35,317 nucleotides of DNA from Anaerolineaceae bacterium (GTDB lineage Bacteria > Chloroflexota > Anaerolineae > Anaerolineales > Villigracilaceae): positions 1 to 35,317 of the forward strand of contig VFKN01000005.1 in assembly GCA_009885525.1 (NCBI GenBank), written 5' to 3'. Shown here one piece after another: positions 24,427 to 34,078 of the stretch. Position 1 is the stretch's first letter. The number at the start of each line of letters is the position of its first letter. The notes below the pieces were generated by a model. That model ran no database searches, was not told where the DNA came from, and saw only the letters and a program-made list of their open reading frames with translations. A program made the position numbers and the translations under genes.

Positions 24427-25809
24427 TTAGCGTACAAGCAGAGAATCTTGATATCCGTGTAGTTTCAATTCCGCGTCAATGTTCATAAAGGTATCGCGTA
24501 CAACGCCAACGACAATGAGCAGACCAGAGGATGAAACGAGGAACAAACCGGTCTGAGAGCTCGCTGCAATCCCAAGCGCACTCAACAAAAGCCCAAGCAG
24601 GAAAGGCATGATTGCCACGATCCCAAGAAAGACTGCGCCAGGCAGAGTGATGCGACGCTGCACCGTACTTAAATATTTTTGAGTAGGGGCGCCCGTATGC
24701 ACACCGGGAACAGTAGCCCCAACCTTCTTCAAGTTATCACCATAGTTCTGCTGGTCAAATAAAACAGAAGTATAGAAGAAAGTAAACACAACAACCATAA
24801 GGAAGTAAAGTGTCCAATAGCCCCAGTTGCTTGAACCGGTACCCTGAAAGAAATTCTGTACGCCGATAAAGAAATTCTTAACGCCTGCATTTTCACTATT
24901 TATGAAGTAGCTCGAAAGGATCGCAGGAAATTGCAAAATGGCACTTGCAAAGATCAACGGGATCATGCCGGAGAGGTTGACCATCAAAGGCAAAGTTCCC
25001 TTGACAGGCATGGACATGCGATTGCCCATACGGCGACCTGGATACATCACCGGCACGTTGCGACGTCCTTGTTGCACATAAACAATTGCAAACACGGTCA
25101 AAATAATGATCGCAAGTGTAAAGATAAACATAAACAGCGCGGTATCTCTATCTGCAAAAAGCTGCGCAAGATTCGAGGGCATACGTGCTACGATACCTGC
25201 GAAAATCACCAAGGAAAGTCCCTGCCCACGAATACCGTATTCCGAAATTAATTCACCCAGCCAAATGGCAAACATGGTACCTGCTGTCATGGCAATCAGA
25301 ACAGTCCATGAATTCAACGCTGTGGCTGGGTCTAGCAAACCAAAGGGAAGTATAAGCTTGCCGTTTAATGCCTGACTAGATAGCGAGTTGAAGATATTAA
25401 TTTGGCCAATAGCAGACAAAGCAGCCATCGGAACAGCTAAATAATATGTCCACTTTTCCTGCCAGCGGCGCGCCTCACGGGGGTCTTCTTCCATTCTACG
25501 TTGTAAGGCGGGGATGATCGGGATCAATAATTGTAAAATGATCTGCGCGGTAATATACGGATATACACCCATTGAAAGCAATGAGAAGTTGGAAACCGTG
25601 CCGCCAGAAAGCAGATCGAGAAAATCAAGAAAACTCCCGCCGCCACTAGATAAAGCCTTGAACTCAGCCAAAACAGCAAAGTTCACGCCTGGTGCAGGGA
25701 CATTCGCCGCAATACGATACAACGCTAGAATGCCCAATGTAATGAGCAGCTTACGCCGAATGTCTTCCGATTTCCAAAGGTAACGCCAGCCTGAAAAGGT
25801 CGTCTTCAT
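24427..25809 (-). CDS. secY: protein translocase subunit SecY
   Basis: A 460-residue SecY, the channel of the Sec system. Ten membrane helices are expected; recognisable parts are the start (WKSEDIRRKLLITLGILALYRI), SLLSMGVYPYITAQIILQLL in helix 2, EDPREARRWQEKWTYYLA, the cytoplasmic loop YVQQGRRNVPVMYPGRRM, PLMVNLSGMIPLIFA, and the last loop with the conserved arginine before TLPGAVFL. The end is LHGYQDSLLVR. It lies between rplO (18 bases) and adk (8 bases). Confidence 0.97.
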   Translation of the reverse strand: MKTTFSGWRYLWKSEDIRRKLLITLGILALYRIAANVPAPGVNFAVLAEFKALSSGGGSFLDFLDLLSGGTVSNFSLLSMGVYPYITAQIILQLLIPIIPALQRRMEEDPREARRWQEKWTYYLAVPMAALSAIGQINIFNSLSSQALNGKLILPFGLLDPATALNSWTVLIAMTAGTMFAIWLGELISEYGIRGQGLSLVIFAGIVARMPSNLAQLFADRDTALFMFIFTLAIIILTVFAIVYVQQGRRNVPVMYPGRRMGNRMSMPVKGTLPLMVNLSGMIPLIFASAILQFPAILSSYFINSENAGVKNFFIGVQNFFQGTGSSNWGYWTLYFLMVVVFTFFYTSVLFDQQNYGDNLKKVGATVPGVHTGAPTQKYLSTVQRRITLPGAVFLGIVAIMPFLLGLLLSALGIAASSQTGLFLVSSSGLLIVVGVVRDTFMNIDAELKLHGYQDSLLVR

Positions 25810-25827
25810 GCAAAATATCCTTTAACT

Positions 25828-26289
25828 TTAAGGTAAGGCGATCAATTCAACAGAGCCGCCAGCTTTTTCAATCTTGGCTTTGGCTCCTGCAGTCACGCGA
25901 TGAGCGCGCACTTTTAAGGCCACTTCGATTTCACCGCGTCCCAATACAACAACGGGTTTGCGGAGGTCGCGCAAAAGATGCGCGGCTTCGAGGGCTTCGG
26001 GGGTCACATCTGCATTGGCTTTGAATGCCTGCGAAAGTTGATCAAGGTTTACTTCATTATAGAAAACCTGATTAGGCGGAGTGAATCCTTCACCACGCAT
26101 AAAGGGTAAACGGCGGAAGAAAGGCAGGTTACCACCTTGACGGTACATATGACCGCCTTCGCCGGAACGTGCGCCCGCGCCTTTGGTACCGCGACCTGCA
26201 GTTTTACCCTGCCCTGCCGAGATACCGCGTCCAACGCGCTTTCGATTTTTCTTTGACCCAGGATTGGGTACGAGATCGTGTAGTTGCAT
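25828..26289 (-). CDS. rplO: 50S ribosomal protein L15
   Basis: A 153-residue L15 of the large subunit core. The start MQLHDLVPNPGSKKNRKRVGRG is typical, and the glycine-rich GKTAGRGTKGAGARSGEGG segment and the C-terminal KVRAHRVTAGAKAKIEKAGG follow. The frame is open to a TTG at 26307, but the ATG at 26289 begins the conserved part and avoids overlapping the rpmD stop. Confidence 0.97.
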   Translation of the reverse strand: MQLHDLVPNPGSKKNRKRVGRGISAGQGKTAGRGTKGAGARSGEGGHMYRQGGNLPFFRRLPFMRGEGFTPPNQVFYNEVNLDQLSQAFKANADVTPEALEAAHLLRDLRKPVVVLGRGEIEVALKVRAHRVTAGAKAKIEKAGGSVELIALP

Positions 26290-26296
26290 AGTTAAC

Positions 26297-26494
26297 CTAC
26301 TCTTCAACCTTGATCATGTGAATCACCTTATTCAACATACCGCGCATCGCAGGGTGATCCTTATGCTCAACAGTTTGATGTAAACGGCGCAAACCAAGCG
26401 CTTTGATGGTTGCTTTTTGATCCTTGGTAAAGCCAATATCGCTTTTGACCCAGGTCACGCGCAATATCTTGCCAGATGTTTCTTTATTAGGCAT
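26297..26494 (-). CDS. rpmD: 50S ribosomal protein L30
   Basis: A 65-residue L30 of the short bacterial type: [28 protein letters not shown] is the family core and [19 protein letters not shown] the end. It starts eight bases inside the 3' end of rpsE in another frame, so translation is probably coupled. rplO follows after seven bases. Confidence 0.96.
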   Translation of the reverse strand: MPNKETSGKILRVTWVKSDIGFTKDQKATIKALGLRRLHQTVEHKDHPAMRGMLNKVIHMIKVEE

Positions 26495-27035
26495 GCTTCT
26501 TTCTCCGTTCCCAGAATGGCATTAACTCATCGGCGCGTTTGCCGCGGCGAGCTGCTTCCACAGCTGGTGAGCGCAAGCCGTCCAGAGCGCCAAAGGTTGC
26601 CATCACCACGTTTAGCACATTTGCGCTGCCCATGGATTTGGTGAGAATATCGCGGACGCCAGCCACTTCCAATACGGCGCGTACGCCGCCTGCGGCGATA
26701 ACACCCGTTCCCGCTGAAGCGGGTTTCATGAAGACTCTTGCACCAGCCACCTTCCCCAATGATTCGTGCGGGATAGTAGTGTTAAAAAGGTTCATTACGC
26801 GCAAATCTTTGCGGGCTCGCTCGGAGGCTTTACGCATCGCATCAGGAACGGCATTTGCCTTCCCAACACCCATGCCAACTGTGCCTTTTTTATCGCCTAC
26901 AACTACCGTGACACGGAATTGAAAACGACGACCGCCTTTAACAACTTTTGCAACACGGGCGATTTCGATCACACGTTCTTCAAAACCGTCTTGTGGCTCA
27001 AATTGCTGTTGCTTTTCAAATTTCTTTTCTGCCAT
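26487..27035 (-). CDS. rpsE: 30S ribosomal protein S5
   Basis: A 182-residue S5, important for decoding accuracy. Double-stranded RNA-binding signature: [31 protein letters not shown], then [23 protein letters not shown]. The C-terminal domain has [23 protein letters not shown]. The ATG at 27035 with GGAG in front is preferred to an upstream TTG at 27053. It overlaps rpmD by eight bases. Confidence 0.97.
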   Translation of the reverse strand: MAEKKFEKQQQFEPQDGFEERVIEIARVAKVVKGGRRFQFRVTVVVGDKKGTVGMGVGKANAVPDAMRKASERARKDLRVMNLFNTTIPHESLGKVAGARVFMKPASAGTGVIAAGGVRAVLEVAGVRDILTKSMGSANVLNVVMATFGALDGLRSPAVEAARRGKRADELMPFWERRKKHA

Positions 27036-27077
27036 ATTTTCTCCATGCAGCAACGACTTTCATCGTTACACGACATT

Positions 27078-27446
27078 TTAGAATTGCAAGCCGCCTTCAC
27101 GTGCGCCTTCAGCCAAAGCCTTAACACGCCCGACATATCGGAAGCCGCCACGGTCGAACACAACAGACGAAATTCCTTTGGATTTTGCGCGCTCAGCGAC
27201 AGCTTGTCCAATAGCTTTAGCCTGTTCGGTTTTCTTCATGCCCTTCATCTTCTCGCGTAAATCTTTATCGATTGTCGAGGCGGAAATCAGGGTGTTGCCT
27301 TCCATATCATCAATGATCTGGGCATAAATCCCAGAAAGGCTCTTGAACACATTTAAACGCGGACGGCTAGTGGTGCCAAATACAGTTTTGCGGACGCGGA
27401 TATGGCGGCGTTCACGAGCGATAGAACGAGTCTTATTCTTAGCCAT
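27078..27446 (-). CDS. rplR: 50S ribosomal protein L18
   Basis: A 122-residue L18, which binds 5S rRNA with L5. Family features are [38 protein letters not shown], and the end [28 protein letters not shown]. It starts three bases after rplF and ends 42 bases before rpsE. Confidence 0.97.
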   Translation of the reverse strand: MAKNKTRSIARERRHIRVRKTVFGTTSRPRLNVFKSLSGIYAQIIDDMEGNTLISASTIDKDLREKMKGMKKTEQAKAIGQAVAERAKSKGISSVVFDRGGFRYVGRVKALAEGAREGGLQF

Positions 27447-27449
27447 GGC

Positions 27450-27998
27450 TTATTTGGCTCCTTTTCCGGCTTTACCAGCTTTACGACGAACACGTTCCCC
27501 CAGGTATCGCAAACCTTTGCCATGATAAGGCTCAGGTGGGCGCACCTTGCGAATATTCGCTGCAATCTGTCCAACCAATTCTTTATCGAAGCCCAATACT
27601 TTAATTTGGCGGGTCTTCGCATCTGTTTCAAATGCCACTCCGGTCGGGGGTTCCATCTTAACCGGATGTGAATAACCAACAAACAGGGCGAGGTTCTTCC
27701 CTTCCATTTCGGCGCGGTATCCCACGCCTTCCACTTGGAGGATAACTTCAAAACCCTTACTAACGCCGTGAATCATATTCGCGAGTACGGCGCGTGTAGT
27801 ACCATGCAAGGCGCGCTCAGCGGGGTCTTCCGAATTGCGGGTAATATTCAACTGATTATTCTCCATCTTGATACCAATCAAGGAAGAGAATGTTCTATTG
27901 AGTTCACCCTTCGGACCCTTCACGCGAACGTCAAAACCTTTTACGTCCACCTGCACGCCACTGGGAATATCTACTGGCAAACGACCAATTCTAGACAC
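27450..27998 (-). CDS. rplF: 50S ribosomal protein L6
   Basis: A 182-residue L6 with the two repeated domains of the family. The start MSRIGRLPVDIPSGVQVDV and the signature PEPYHGKGLRYLGERVRRKAGKAGK near the end are typical. It lies 11 bases after rpsH. Confidence 0.98.
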   Translation of the reverse strand: MSRIGRLPVDIPSGVQVDVKGFDVRVKGPKGELNRTFSSLIGIKMENNQLNITRNSEDPAERALHGTTRAVLANMIHGVSKGFEVILQVEGVGYRAEMEGKNLALFVGYSHPVKMEPPTGVAFETDAKTRQIKVLGFDKELVGQIAANIRKVRPPEPYHGKGLRYLGERVRRKAGKAGKGAK

Positions 27999-28009
27999 AG
28001 TAAAACCTC

Positions 28010-28423
28010 CTACCAGACCTTGCAGATGATCTCGCCGCCAACGCCCAACTGTCGAGCGCGTACGCCGGTCATGACACCCTTAGGTGTGGAGATAATGGCA
28101 ACGCCAATACCTGAAAGCACCCAAGGAATATCTGTCTTCTTGGTGTAGATGCGGCGTCCCGGTTTGCTTACACGTTCCAAACCGGAAAGCACGGGACGAC
28201 GTTCGCGACGCTCGCCCACATATTTGATCTTGAGACGCAAAAATTTCTGCACCTCGCGCTCACCTTCCACCACTTCATAGCCTTCGAGAAAACCTTCATC
28301 TTTTAAGATTTTGGCAATCTCTACTTTAATTTTTGAGTTGGGCATTGCAACCTGAGCATGACCTGCGAGCACAGCATTGCGAATACGAGTCAACATATCA
28401 GCGATCGGATCAGTAAATGACAT
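28010..28423 (-). CDS. rpsH: 30S ribosomal protein S8
   Basis: A 137-residue S8, a primary 16S rRNA binder and, in Escherichia coli, the translational repressor of the spc operon. Start TDPIADMLTRIRNA; end GVMTGVRARQLGVGGEIICKVW. RVSKPGRRIYTKKTDIPWVLSGIGVAIIST is the central signature. No repressor target was looked for beyond inspection by eye. Confidence 0.98.
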   Translation of the reverse strand: MSFTDPIADMLTRIRNAVLAGHAQVAMPNSKIKVEIAKILKDEGFLEGYEVVEGEREVQKFLRLKIKYVGERRERRPVLSGLERVSKPGRRIYTKKTDIPWVLSGIGVAIISTPKGVMTGVRARQLGVGGEIICKVW

Positions 28424-28442
28424 AATCTACCTCCACCTGGGG

Positions 28443-28625
28443 CTACCAGGACGCCTTTACGACGCCGGGGATTTTTCCCGTTAAAGCCAATTCACGGAAG
28501 CAAATACGGCACAAACCAAAGCGGCGAATAAAACCGCGCGGGCGTCCACAACGCTGACAGCGATTCCGAACCTGCACAGTATGTTTACGGCGCAGCTCAC
28601 GATATTGCATACATTTTTTTGCCAT
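28443..28625 (-). CDS. rpsN: 30S ribosomal protein S14, zinc-binding type Z
   Basis: A 60-residue S14 of the short zinc type. Cys23, Cys26, Cys39 and Cys42 (CQRC, CRIC) bind the metal; [21 protein letters not shown] and the end GVVKASW are typical. It stands three bases after rplE, its standard place. Confidence 0.98.
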   Translation of the reverse strand: MAKKCMQYRELRRKHTVQVRNRCQRCGRPRGFIRRFGLCRICFRELALTGKIPGVVKASW

Positions 28626-28628
28626 AGG

Positions 28629-29180
28629 TTAAGCTTCCTTCTTGCTAATGAACGGCATTCCGAGCAATTTCAATAATGCGCGCGCCTGATCGTCAGACTT
28701 GGCAGAGGTTACGATTGTAACTTCCATACCGCGCAACTTATCAATTTTGTCATACTCGATCTCAGGGAAGACCAATTGGTCTTTAAGACCGAGGGTGTAA
28801 TTACCACGACCATCAAAGGCATTCGCCGATACGCCGCGGAAATCGCGCACGCGGGGTAATGCAATGTTAATAAGACGGTCAACAAACGCCCACATGCGGG
28901 GTCCGCGCAAAGTTACTTTCGCGCCGATAAGGCGTCCTTCGCGCAGTTTGAAGTTCGCGATGCTCTTGCGCGCCTTTGTCTGAATGGGTTTTTGACCAGA
29001 GATCTGCATCAAATCTGCGGTTGCGGCATCGAGCACTTTGGGATTATCCATCGCTTCACCCAAACCGATATTGATCACAATTTTTTCAATACGAGGCACC
29101 TGCATGACGTTCTTGAAACCAAACGACTTAAACAAGGCTGGCGCCACTTCATTGTTATAGAGTTCTTGCATTCTGTTCAT
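28629..29180 (-). CDS. rplE: 50S ribosomal protein L5
   Basis: A 183-residue L5, a 5S rRNA-binding protein. [37 protein letters not shown], and [26 protein letters not shown] are the family signatures. The ATG at 29180 is used; an in-frame ATG at 29171 would also give a normal length. It lies 22 bases after rplX. Confidence 0.97.
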   Translation of the reverse strand: MNRMQELYNNEVAPALFKSFGFKNVMQVPRIEKIVINIGLGEAMDNPKVLDAATADLMQISGQKPIQTKARKSIANFKLREGRLIGAKVTLRGPRMWAFVDRLINIALPRVRDFRGVSANAFDGRGNYTLGLKDQLVFPEIEYDKIDKLRGMEVTIVTSAKSDDQARALLKLLGMPFISKKEA

Positions 29181-29202
29181 CTTTTTTTATTCACTCCATA
29201 GC

Positions 29203-29532
29203 CTAATCAATCGCGGCTTCACAGCTTTTGCAGACGCGATGAGCGCCAGTTTCGTCACGTTGAACAGCGACACGGGTTGCTTCACTACATTTCGGGCAGA
29301 CCAGCATGACGTTCGAGATATCAACCGGTCCTTCAAATTGGATTCTTCCCGGGTTCATCTGGCGGTTTCCAGCCTGCACTTGCTTCTGATGCTTGGTGCG
29401 AATGTTCGCACCTTGCACAACCACACGGCGACTGTCAAGCATGACATTAATCACTTCGCCACGCTTGCCTTTATCTTCAAGTTTACCGCTGATTATTTCT
29501 ACTGTATCGCCTTTTCGAATCTTTACTTTCAT
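29203..29532 (-). CDS. rplX: 50S ribosomal protein L24
   Basis: A 109-residue L24, an assembly starter of the large subunit. The N-terminal KOW domain reads MKVKIRKGDTVEIISGKLEDKG; the C-terminal zinc ribbon has Cys79, Cys82, Cys101 and Cys104 (CPKC, CKSC). The ATG at 29532 with GGAG in front begins the conserved part; the frame is open to 29562. It starts ten bases after rplN. Confidence 0.97.
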   Translation of the reverse strand: MKVKIRKGDTVEIISGKLEDKGKRGEVINVMLDSRRVVVQGANIRTKHQKQVQAGNRQMNPGRIQFEGPVDISNVMLVCPKCSEATRVAVQRDETGAHRVCKSCEAAID

Positions 29533-29542
29533 TACTTTGCTC

Positions 29543-29914
29543 CTACAGCACTTCCGGGGCAAGCGACACGATCTTCATGTAGCCCATATCGCGCAGTTCG
29601 CGCGCAACGGGTCCAAAGATACGTGTGCCCCTCGGGTTTTCGCCATCAGCATCGAGGATGACTGCGGCATTATCATCAAAGCGGATGTAAGAGCCATCTT
29701 CACGGCGCCATTCTTTCGTGCAACGTACAATGACAGCCTTCACAACTTCGCTTTTCTTTACTGAACCTTGCGGCGCGGCTGATTTCACAGTGGCAACAAC
29801 AACGTCACCGATCGAACCATATTTACGCCTGGAACCACCTAGAACATGGATAACAAGCAATTCGCGCGCACCGGTATTATCAGCTACTTTTATTCGAGAC
29901 TCATGTTGAAGCAT
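29543..29914 (-). CDS. rplN: 50S ribosomal protein L14
   Basis: A 123-residue L14 at the subunit interface. [27 protein letters not shown] is the conserved start, followed by [37 protein letters not shown], and the end is [23 protein letters not shown]. Three bases separate it from rpsQ. Confidence 0.98.
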   Translation of the reverse strand: MLQHESRIKVADNTGARELLVIHVLGGSRRKYGSIGDVVVATVKSAAPQGSVKKSEVVKAVIVRCTKEWRREDGSYIRFDDNAAVILDADGENPRGTRIFGPVARELRDMGYMKIVSLAPEVL

Positions 29915-29917
29915 GGA

Positions 29918-30190
29918 TTATTCTCCTACGCCCTGATCAGCAGTGCGGGTCTCGCGTTTGACAACAGATTCAACTGCCCAGCGCTTATCGCGAGACAACG
30001 GGCGGGTCTCTACAATTTGGACCTGGTCACCCATCTGGCAGCCGATTTCATCGTGTGCTTTCACGCGCATGCTTGAGAACACCACTTTTTGATAAAGCGG
30101 ATGTCGATACTTGCGCGTAATTTCTACCACGACAGTTTTGGTCATTTTGTTGCTGGTGACTACACCAGTCAGACGACGACGATTATTCAT
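29918..30190 (-). CDS. rpsQ: 30S ribosomal protein S17
   Basis: A 90-residue S17 of the small subunit body. [34 protein letters not shown] is the OB-fold core, followed by [30 protein letters not shown]. Its start shares one base with the rpmC stop. Confidence 0.97.
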   Translation of the reverse strand: MNNRRRLTGVVTSNKMTKTVVVEITRKYRHPLYQKVVFSSMRVKAHDEIGCQMGDQVQIVETRPLSRDKRWAVESVVKRETRTADQGVGE

Positions 30191-30405
30191 TAAGCACCTT
30201 CCACAGCGACGAGTTCGCTCTCGCGCAGGATCGTTTCCATGCGTGCGATGTCACGGCGCAAATTTCGTAAGCGACTCGAGTCAGTCAACTGACCAGTCAC
30301 CTGCTGGAAGCGCAGTTTCATCAGCTCATCATGCGAGTCTGTCATTTTCGTACGTATCTCTTCAACCGCCAACTTGCGGATTTCTTCTACTTTCATTTGC
30401 TTCAT
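30190..30405 (-). CDS. rpmC: 50S ribosomal protein L29
   Basis: A 71-residue L29, located at the exit tunnel. The helical family core is [35 protein letters not shown], then [17 protein letters not shown]. The ATG at 30405 has AAGGAG eight bases before it. The stop overlaps the rpsQ start by one base. Confidence 0.97.
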   Translation of the reverse strand: MKQMKVEEIRKLAVEEIRTKMTDSHDELMKLRFQQVTGQLTDSSRLRNLRRDIARMETILRESELVAVEGA

Positions 30406-30408
30406 ATT

Positions 30409-30828
30409 TTATTCTCCTTCAGCCTGACGGCTTACAACTTTGGTCTTAATGGAGAATTTATATTGAGCGCTCTTTAAAGCCGCAAGGGCAATATCTGCCG
30501 ACAACCCGCTGATTTCAAACATAATGCGTCCGGGTTTAACAGGAGCGACGTAATACTCCACATTACCTTTACCAGAACCCATGCGGGTTTCCGGTGGCTT
30601 GTGGGTGTACGGCTTGGCTGGAAAAATACGGATCCAGATCTTACCGCGACGCTTCATTCCACGCACGATGGTGCGGCGAGCCGCTTCAATTTGACGGGCG
30701 GTAATCCAGCCCGGTTCCAACGCTTGCAGACCATAATCGCCGAAGGAAATCTCCGCGCCACGGAGGGCCTTTCCTGTCATGCGACCGCGCATCTGCTTAC
30801 GCCACTTTACACGTTTTGGCATCAACAT
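30409..30828 (-). CDS. rplP: 50S ribosomal protein L16
   Basis: A 139-residue L16, near the A site and peptidyl-transferase centre. [19 protein letters not shown] is the start, [32 protein letters not shown] the central signature. The ATG at 30828 has GAGG eight bases upstream; an ATG at 30822 also lies in frame. Three bases separate it from rpmC. Confidence 0.97.
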   Translation of the reverse strand: MLMPKRVKWRKQMRGRMTGKALRGAEISFGDYGLQALEPGWITARQIEAARRTIVRGMKRRGKIWIRIFPAKPYTHKPPETRMGSGKGNVEYYVAPVKPGRIMFEISGLSADIALAALKSAQYKFSIKTKVVSRQAEGE

Positions 30829-30859
30829 ATCAAATACCTCATCTCAGGCGACGTTGCGA

Positions 30860-31609
30860 TTACTCGCTAACGTACACGCCTTCCGTTGCTTCGACTTTTT
30901 CTTCCACATCAGGTTTGACTTCACCTTTATAAATCCAAACCTTAATGCCGATCTGACCATACGTGGTTAACGCTTCGGTTGTGGCAAAATCCAAATTTGC
31001 GCGCAAGGTTTGCAGCGGGACACGGCCTTCGCGCAACCATACATCACGTGACATTTCGGCGCCGCCAAGACGGCCGCCTACCAAAATTTTGATCCCTTCA
31101 GCGCCTTGCTTGATGGCTTGTTGAATAGCACGCTTCATGGCGCGGCGATAGGCAATGCGTCGCTCGAGCTGATCGGCAATATTTTTGGCAACCAGCATCG
31201 CATCGGTGTCGGGCGAGGAGATCTCTTTGATATCAAGATCAATCTTTTTTCCAACCAAAGATTCGAGCGCCTGACGGATCTTCTTGACGCCTTCGCCTTT
31301 TCTACCGATCAAAATACCGGGTTTGGCAGTATAAATTGAAATACGAACCTTGCCAGGTGTGCGTTCAACATCAATACGGGAAATACCCGCCTTACCGTCT
31401 TTAACAGCGTCAGGCATTTGCTTACGATATTCACGAACTTTTTCATTGGCAGCAGAGCCGCCTTTTGAAAAATTACCAAGCATCAAAGAACGGATGGCAA
31501 AATCCTGGTGCAATTGCTGGCGATAAGCAGCGCCTTCTGCGAACCAGCGACCGCCCCAAGGTTGGTTGATTCCAAGACGAAAACCGATAGGATGTACTTT
31601 ACGACCCAT
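30860..31609 (-). CDS. rpsC: 30S ribosomal protein S3
   Basis: A 249-residue S3 at the mRNA entry tunnel. Start MGRKVHPIGFRLGI; the KH domain holds ISIYTAKPGILIGRKGEGVKKI; the C-terminal domain has GAEGIKILVGGRLGGAEMSR and IGIKVWIYKGE. The end is acidic (DVEEKVEATEGVYVSE). It starts nine bases after rplV. Confidence 0.98.
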   Translation of the reverse strand: MGRKVHPIGFRLGINQPWGGRWFAEGAAYRQQLHQDFAIRSLMLGNFSKGGSAANEKVREYRKQMPDAVKDGKAGISRIDVERTPGKVRISIYTAKPGILIGRKGEGVKKIRQALESLVGKKIDLDIKEISSPDTDAMLVAKNIADQLERRIAYRRAMKRAIQQAIKQGAEGIKILVGGRLGGAEMSRDVWLREGRVPLQTLRANLDFATTEALTTYGQIGIKVWIYKGEVKPDVEEKVEATEGVYVSE

Positions 31610-31618
31610 ATATTCTCC

Positions 31619-31960
31619 TTAAGCTCCGCGCTCGCGCAGCACAACAGTCACATGTGAAGTACGGCGTAAAACCGGTTTGAAACGGCCACGCGCACCGAAA
31701 CGTCTCCACTTGCGAGTGGGAGCTTCGTCAGCGGTGATCTTGGCTACATACAAATCGTCGCGGCTAACGCCGAAATTTTCTTCGGCATTGGCAACAGCGG
31801 ATGCAACCAGCTTAGTCACAGGCAGTGCGGCACGCTTATTAATAAAGCGCAAAATTTCCAACGCCTCATTTGCGTTCTTGCCACGCACCATATCAATGAC
31901 AAGGCGAACTTTCTGAGCAGAGAGGGCGAGATTGTTAATTTTTGCATGAATATCAGTCAT
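31619..31960 (-). CDS. rplV: 50S ribosomal protein L22
   Basis: A 113-residue L22 lining the exit tunnel. ALSAQKVRLVIDMVRGKNANEALEIL is the conserved N-terminal helix pair; the beta-hairpin that reaches into the tunnel is RKWRRFGARGRFKPVLRRTSHVTVVL. It lies 12 bases after rpsS. Confidence 0.98.
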   Translation of the reverse strand: MTDIHAKINNLALSAQKVRLVIDMVRGKNANEALEILRFINKRAALPVTKLVASAVANAEENFGVSRDDLYVAKITADEAPTRKWRRFGARGRFKPVLRRTSHVTVVLRERGA

Positions 31961-31972
31961 TTCTCACTCTCC

Positions 31973-32245
31973 TTATGCAGATTTTTCGCTGGTCTGATGA
32001 CCACGGAATGTGCGCGTTGGGGCAAATTCACCCAAGCGATGTCCAACCATGTTTTCGGTGATGTAGATCGGCACATGGCGGCGTCCATCATGCACGGCGA
32101 TGGTATGTCCCACCATCTGCGGGAAAATCACAGAAGGGCGACTCCACGTGCGGACAACTTTCTTTTCATTTTTTTGATTCATGGCCTCAATACGCTTGAG
32201 AAGCTTTGTCTCAATAAAAGGGCCTTTTTTCAATGATCTTGACAT
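31973..32245 (-). CDS. rpsS: 30S ribosomal protein S19
   Basis: A 90-residue S19 of the small subunit head. [23 protein letters not shown] is the start; [53 protein letters not shown] is the signature part, matching the family throughout. It lies 22 bases after rplB. Confidence 0.98.
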   Translation of the reverse strand: MSRSLKKGPFIETKLLKRIEAMNQKNEKKVVRTWSRPSVIFPQMVGHTIAVHDGRRHVPIYITENMVGHRLGEFAPTRTFRGHQTSEKSA

Positions 32246-32267
32246 ATATACGTACCTCGTCTAATTC

Positions 32268-33104
32268 TTAGCGGCTCGTCTTATTACGACGGCGCACGAT
32301 GTACTGGTCGGTCTTCTTATTACGGCGAGTCTTCTTGCCGAGAGTGGGCTTACCCCACGGGCTCTTAGGACCAGCAAGACCGATCGGCTGGCGACCTTCA
32401 CCACCACCATGAGGATGATCGCGTGGACTCATCGCAGTACCACGAACAGTCGGGCGAATACCCATGTGGCGCTTACGGCCTGCCTTACCAAGTTTGATAT
32501 TGCCATGGTCCAGGTTACCAACTTGACCAATTGTCGCATAACAAACTTGATGAATGAGGCGTACTTCACCGGAAGGCATGCGCACTTGGGCAAAATCACC
32601 TTCTTTAGCGAGTAATTGCGCCGCGCCGCCTGCCGTGCGAACGAGCTGCGCACCCTTACCCGCTTTCATCTCAATATTGTGGATCAACGTACCTACAGGA
32701 ATATTGCTAATCGGGAGAGCATTGCCGGGGCGAATCTCGGCGGTAGGACCAGACATCACAGTATCGCCAACTTTCACATCCAATGGAGCGATGATATAAC
32801 GTTTCTCACCATCTGCATAAAAGAGAAGAGCGAGGCGTGCTGTACGGTTTGGATCGTATTCGACCGCAGCAACCCGCGCAGGGATGCCGTGCTTTTCGCG
32901 TTTGAAATCCACGATACGGATGAAACGACGCGCACCGCCACCACGATGTCGAACTGTTATACGACCTTGAGCGTTGCGGCCACCATGTCTCGGTCGGGTT
33001 ACCAACAATGCACGCTCAGGTTTGGACTTGGTAATTTCTTCAAAAGTGTAACCAGTCATGCCACGAGTGCCGGGCGTTACTGGTTTATATTTTTTTACAG
33101 CCAT
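32268..33104 (-). CDS. rplB: 50S ribosomal protein L2
   Basis: A 278-residue L2, needed for subunit joining and peptidyl-transferase activity. Family signatures are [22 protein letters not shown] and, near the end, [25 protein letters not shown] with the conserved histidine of the PHGGG loop. The start shares one base with the rplW stop (TAATG), so translation is coupled. Confidence 0.98.
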   Translation of the reverse strand: MAVKKYKPVTPGTRGMTGYTFEEITKSKPERALLVTRPRHGGRNAQGRITVRHRGGGARRFIRIVDFKREKHGIPARVAAVEYDPNRTARLALLFYADGEKRYIIAPLDVKVGDTVMSGPTAEIRPGNALPISNIPVGTLIHNIEMKAGKGAQLVRTAGGAAQLLAKEGDFAQVRMPSGEVRLIHQVCYATIGQVGNLDHGNIKLGKAGRKRHMGIRPTVRGTAMSPRDHPHGGGEGRQPIGLAGPKSPWGKPTLGKKTRRNKKTDQYIVRRRNKTSR

Positions 33105-33409
33105 TATTGCACCCCTTCAAAGATCTCGAGGGGTTTACTTCCCTCGGCAAGGGTAATGATCGCCTTCTTGTATCCGGCGCGGCGCACTAATAAACGACGA
33201 GTACGGGCGCGACGTCCACGCTTTGCAGGCGCATTGAGAATATTCACGCGCGCCACCGAGACATCAAACAGTGTTTCCACTGCATCCTTCACCATGGTGC
33301 GGGTCGCTTGATCGGCGACGACAAAAGCATATTGATTTAATTTACTCGATTGACGGTTGGTTTTTTCAGTAACCAACGGACGGACGAGGACACTATGTAA
33401 AGTAGGCAT
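33104..33409 (-). CDS. rplW: 50S ribosomal protein L23
   Basis: A 101-residue L23 at the exit tunnel, the docking site of trigger factor and the signal recognition particle. [44 protein letters not shown] is the family core; a basic loop ([25 protein letters not shown]) follows. It overlaps rplB by one base and lies 11 bases after rplD. Confidence 0.97.
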   Translation of the reverse strand: MPTLHSVLVRPLVTEKTNRQSSKLNQYAFVVADQATRTMVKDAVETLFDVSVARVNILNAPAKRGRRARTRRLLVRRAGYKKAIITLAEGSKPLEIFEGVQ

Positions 33410-33420
33410 GTCTCTCTCCT

Positions 33421-34050
33421 TTATCCGAGATGCGCAACAAGCGCGTCAATTGTTTTGATGGGCAGAACGATCTTATCAAAGCCGAGCAAGTCGCGTACAT
33501 TCAAGTAGCTGGCAAGCAAAACTTTGGCGCTCTCGATATTATCGGCAGAACGCATCACAATATCGTAATTTTGGTCTTTAATGGGCATCAACACCAACGC
33601 AGTGGCAGTACCAACCAGGTTTCCCAAGGCCTCAACCATCAGGCGGGTCTTTGGTTCTATCAAGTCAAAACCATCAACGACTACAATGGAAGAATCCTTT
33701 GCTTTGACAGATAATGCCGAACGAAGTGCAGCTTGGCGCATTTTCTTCGGCATGCGCTGTTCATAGCTGCGGGGATGGGGGGTATGAATACGACCACCAC
33801 CCACAAATTGTGCTGCATTCGTAGAACCCTGGCGGGCACGGCCCGTTCCTTTTTGCTTCCACGGTTTTTTTCCGCCACCTCTAACCTCAGAGCGAACCTT
33901 CGTCTGATGTGTACCAAGACGAGCATTTGCCATCTGGCGGGTGTATGCCTGATGCATCAGGTCTATATTAATCACAGCTTCAAAAACTTGCGCGGGTAAT
34001 TCAATCTCGCTAGTCTTGTTGCCTTTCAAATCAAGAACATCTATTTTCAT
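33421..34050 (-). CDS. rplD: 50S ribosomal protein L4
   Basis: A 209-residue L4, with a long loop into the tunnel and, in Escherichia coli, a repressor of the S10 operon. The loop reads RLGTHQTKVRSEVRGGGKKPWKQKGTGRARQGS; PRSYEQRMPKKMRQAALRSALSVK follows. It lies 28 bases after rplC. If it acts as a regulator here, the structured gap ahead of rplC would be the natural place, which is inference. Confidence 0.97.
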   Translation of the reverse strand: MKIDVLDLKGNKTSEIELPAQVFEAVINIDLMHQAYTRQMANARLGTHQTKVRSEVRGGGKKPWKQKGTGRARQGSTNAAQFVGGGRIHTPHPRSYEQRMPKKMRQAALRSALSVKAKDSSIVVVDGFDLIEPKTRLMVEALGNLVGTATALVLMPIKDQNYDIVMRSADNIESAKVLLASYLNVRDLLGFDKIVLPIKTIDALVAHLG

Positions 34051-34078
34051 GGTTAATCAGCTCCCGTTTCCTGCGCGC